64,000 nt of DNA from Candidatus Gastranaerophilales bacterium (GTDB lineage Bacteria; Cyanobacteriota; Vampirovibrionia; Gastranaerophilales; Gastranaerophilaceae), in the NCBI GenBank assembly GCA_947625305.1, contig CANQNW010000010.1, forward strand, positions 1-64,000, written 5' to 3'. Below are positions 63,322-64,000 of this stretch, one piece after another. A program made the position numbers and the translations under genes. Under the pieces are notes generated by a model. The model was given only the letters and a program-made list of their open reading frames with translations, did not search any database and was not told the DNA's origin. Within the stretch, counting starts at the first letter, position 1. Every line of letters begins with the position of its first letter.

Positions 63322-64000
63322 TTATTTTCCCTTATTGTATATACTTTTTCTAAATCAGCTTGAACTTTTTTCTTTAATTTTTCTACGGTGTAATTTGATA
63401 TATCAATTTTTTTGTATAAATACATTTCTTTATCATTGCTGTAACCGCCCCAAGTACCTGTACTCTGAGGCTTAAAAAACTCACTGTATTCTTTGCACAA
63501 GTAATCATAGCCTGCTTGTTTATTTTCTTTATCTCTACGTCCGTTTTTTGGCTTTGTTATGCCACATTGAGCCTTATGTAATCCTGCGTAATATCGATAA
63601 TACTTTCCCCATAAACTTACACCAAGGTAGCACAAATCGCGTCTTTTCTCTTCATCATCATCCCAAGCACCGGGAAAATAAAAAAGAATATCACTATAGA
63701 CTTTTAAATCTCTACCGCAATCAATATCTATTTTATCTATTTGTCCTTTAAATTCAAAACCTTCCAAAACAGTTTCAGTTAATTTTGAAATAAAAATTTT
63801 TTCAATGGTTTTAGAAAAATTTATCTTTTCTGCTTCTTTCTGTATGTCCAAATCCTTGATTATTTTTATTAAATCATCGATTTTATCGTCTGAATTAATA
63901 ATAATACTACTTTTTAGATTATTTAATAATTCCAAAAAATTAATATAGTTTTTAATTATTACATAATCATCTTTTTCTATTGAATTTATTTTTCGACTGA
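63309..64000 (-). CDS. Unknown protein, 5' end cut by the window edge
   Basis: The reading frame remains open to the last base of the window; the first in-frame start seen (TTG at 63935) is not convincing, and no ATG was found up to 64000, so the real start lies outside. The visible ~230 residues are soluble, with a central beta region (GFEFKGQIDKIDIDCGRDLK; ILFYFPGAWDDDEEKRRD) and a region of Trp/Tyr/Lys (SLWGKYYRYYAGLHKAQCG). I do not recognise a family. It overlaps the WYL regulator by 13 bases, so it is upstream in one operon. Confidence 0.6.
   Translation of the reverse strand, partial: SRKINSIEKDDYVIIKNYINFLELLNNLKSSIIINSDDKIDDLIKIIKDLDIQKEAEKINFSKTIEKIFISKLTETVLEGFEFKGQIDKIDIDCGRDLKVYSDILFYFPGAWDDDEEKRRDLCYLGVSLWGKYYRYYAGLHKAQCGITKPKNGRRDKENKQAGYDYLCKEYSEFFKPQSTGTWGGYSNDKEMYLYKKIDISNYTVEKLKKKVQADLEKVYTIRENKCHD

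Overview
The window is AT-rich, densely packed bacterial chromosome with single-copy housekeeping genes throughout: ligA, tyrS, cysE, leuD, glmS, gatA, ruvB, trmD, rimM, trmFO, pth and four tRNAs. An LptD/OstA-like outer-membrane protein and a periplasmic EnvC-like M23 peptidase point to a diderm envelope. Codon and base composition, the set of unfamiliar small proteins, and the recurring N-terminal Pro-x-Phe motif fit a gut Melainabacteria/Vampirovibrionia relative (Gastranaerophilales type). That assignment is inference from memory, not something the sequence proves. No rRNA, phage module, insertion sequence or CRISPR array is visible.

Layout. 1-4.8 kb: pth, an HTH protein, a secreted phosphoesterase, a small MshEN-like protein, tRNA-Arg(TCT), two copies of an unusual GC-rich structured repeat and a sulfotransferase ending in a G9 tract. 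4.9-12.7 kb: a PLP decarboxylase, ligA, a SIMPL protein, a DJ-1-like protein, a possible papain-like protein (10262-11086), an HNH nuclease and a split chromate transporter. 12.8-17.8 kb: a glycine-zipper protein, tyrS-cysE, leuD, a hibernation factor and a ROK sugar kinase. 17.8-20.7 kb: a structured RNA ahead of tRNA-Met, then a MarR-controlled metal-efflux operon with twin operators. 20.7-31.5 kb: an AddB-like helicase-nuclease, LrgAB, tRNA-Ser, an XRE regulator, a phospholipase-D-fold protein and an envelope operon (33-aa membrane protein, EnvC-like, LptD-like). 31.6-39.5 kb: a GT35 glucan phosphorylase lacking the PLP lysine, a serB-like phosphatase, glmS with a 53-aa partner and rubrerythrin, a MATE exporter, tRNA-Arg(CCT) and ilvA. 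39.5-50 kb: a response regulator/kinase/helicase operon, a degenerate CpaE/CpaF-like pair, trmFO and a TPR operon. 50-64 kb: an acyl-CoA synthetase relic, yihY-nrnA, an operon running from an RGG/zinc-ribbon protein through rimM and trmD to two alcohol dehydrogenases, two tandem beta-rich paralogues, gatA, ruvB and a WYL regulator with an unknown partner cut by the window edge.

Gene organisation is tight. Many genes overlap by ATGA or TAATG, suggesting translational coupling, and several convergent pairs overlap at their 3' ends (71 bp at 11016-11086). Several starts were moved inward from the longest ORF because a good Shine-Dalgarno sequence lies before an internal ATG. Two small genes (30795-30896 and 34690-34851) were added from direct reading.

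The strongest leads are: the AAGACAG-terminated repeat that sits inside an 82-bp duplication starting in a tRNA; the N-terminal motif shared by several unrelated proteins, one of which carries a Cys-His-Asp constellation; the G9 tract in the sulfotransferase; the glucan phosphorylase without its PLP lysine; the tRNA-like leader RNA; and the CpaE/CpaF-like pair with altered active sites. None is proven here, and each finding names the test that would decide it.
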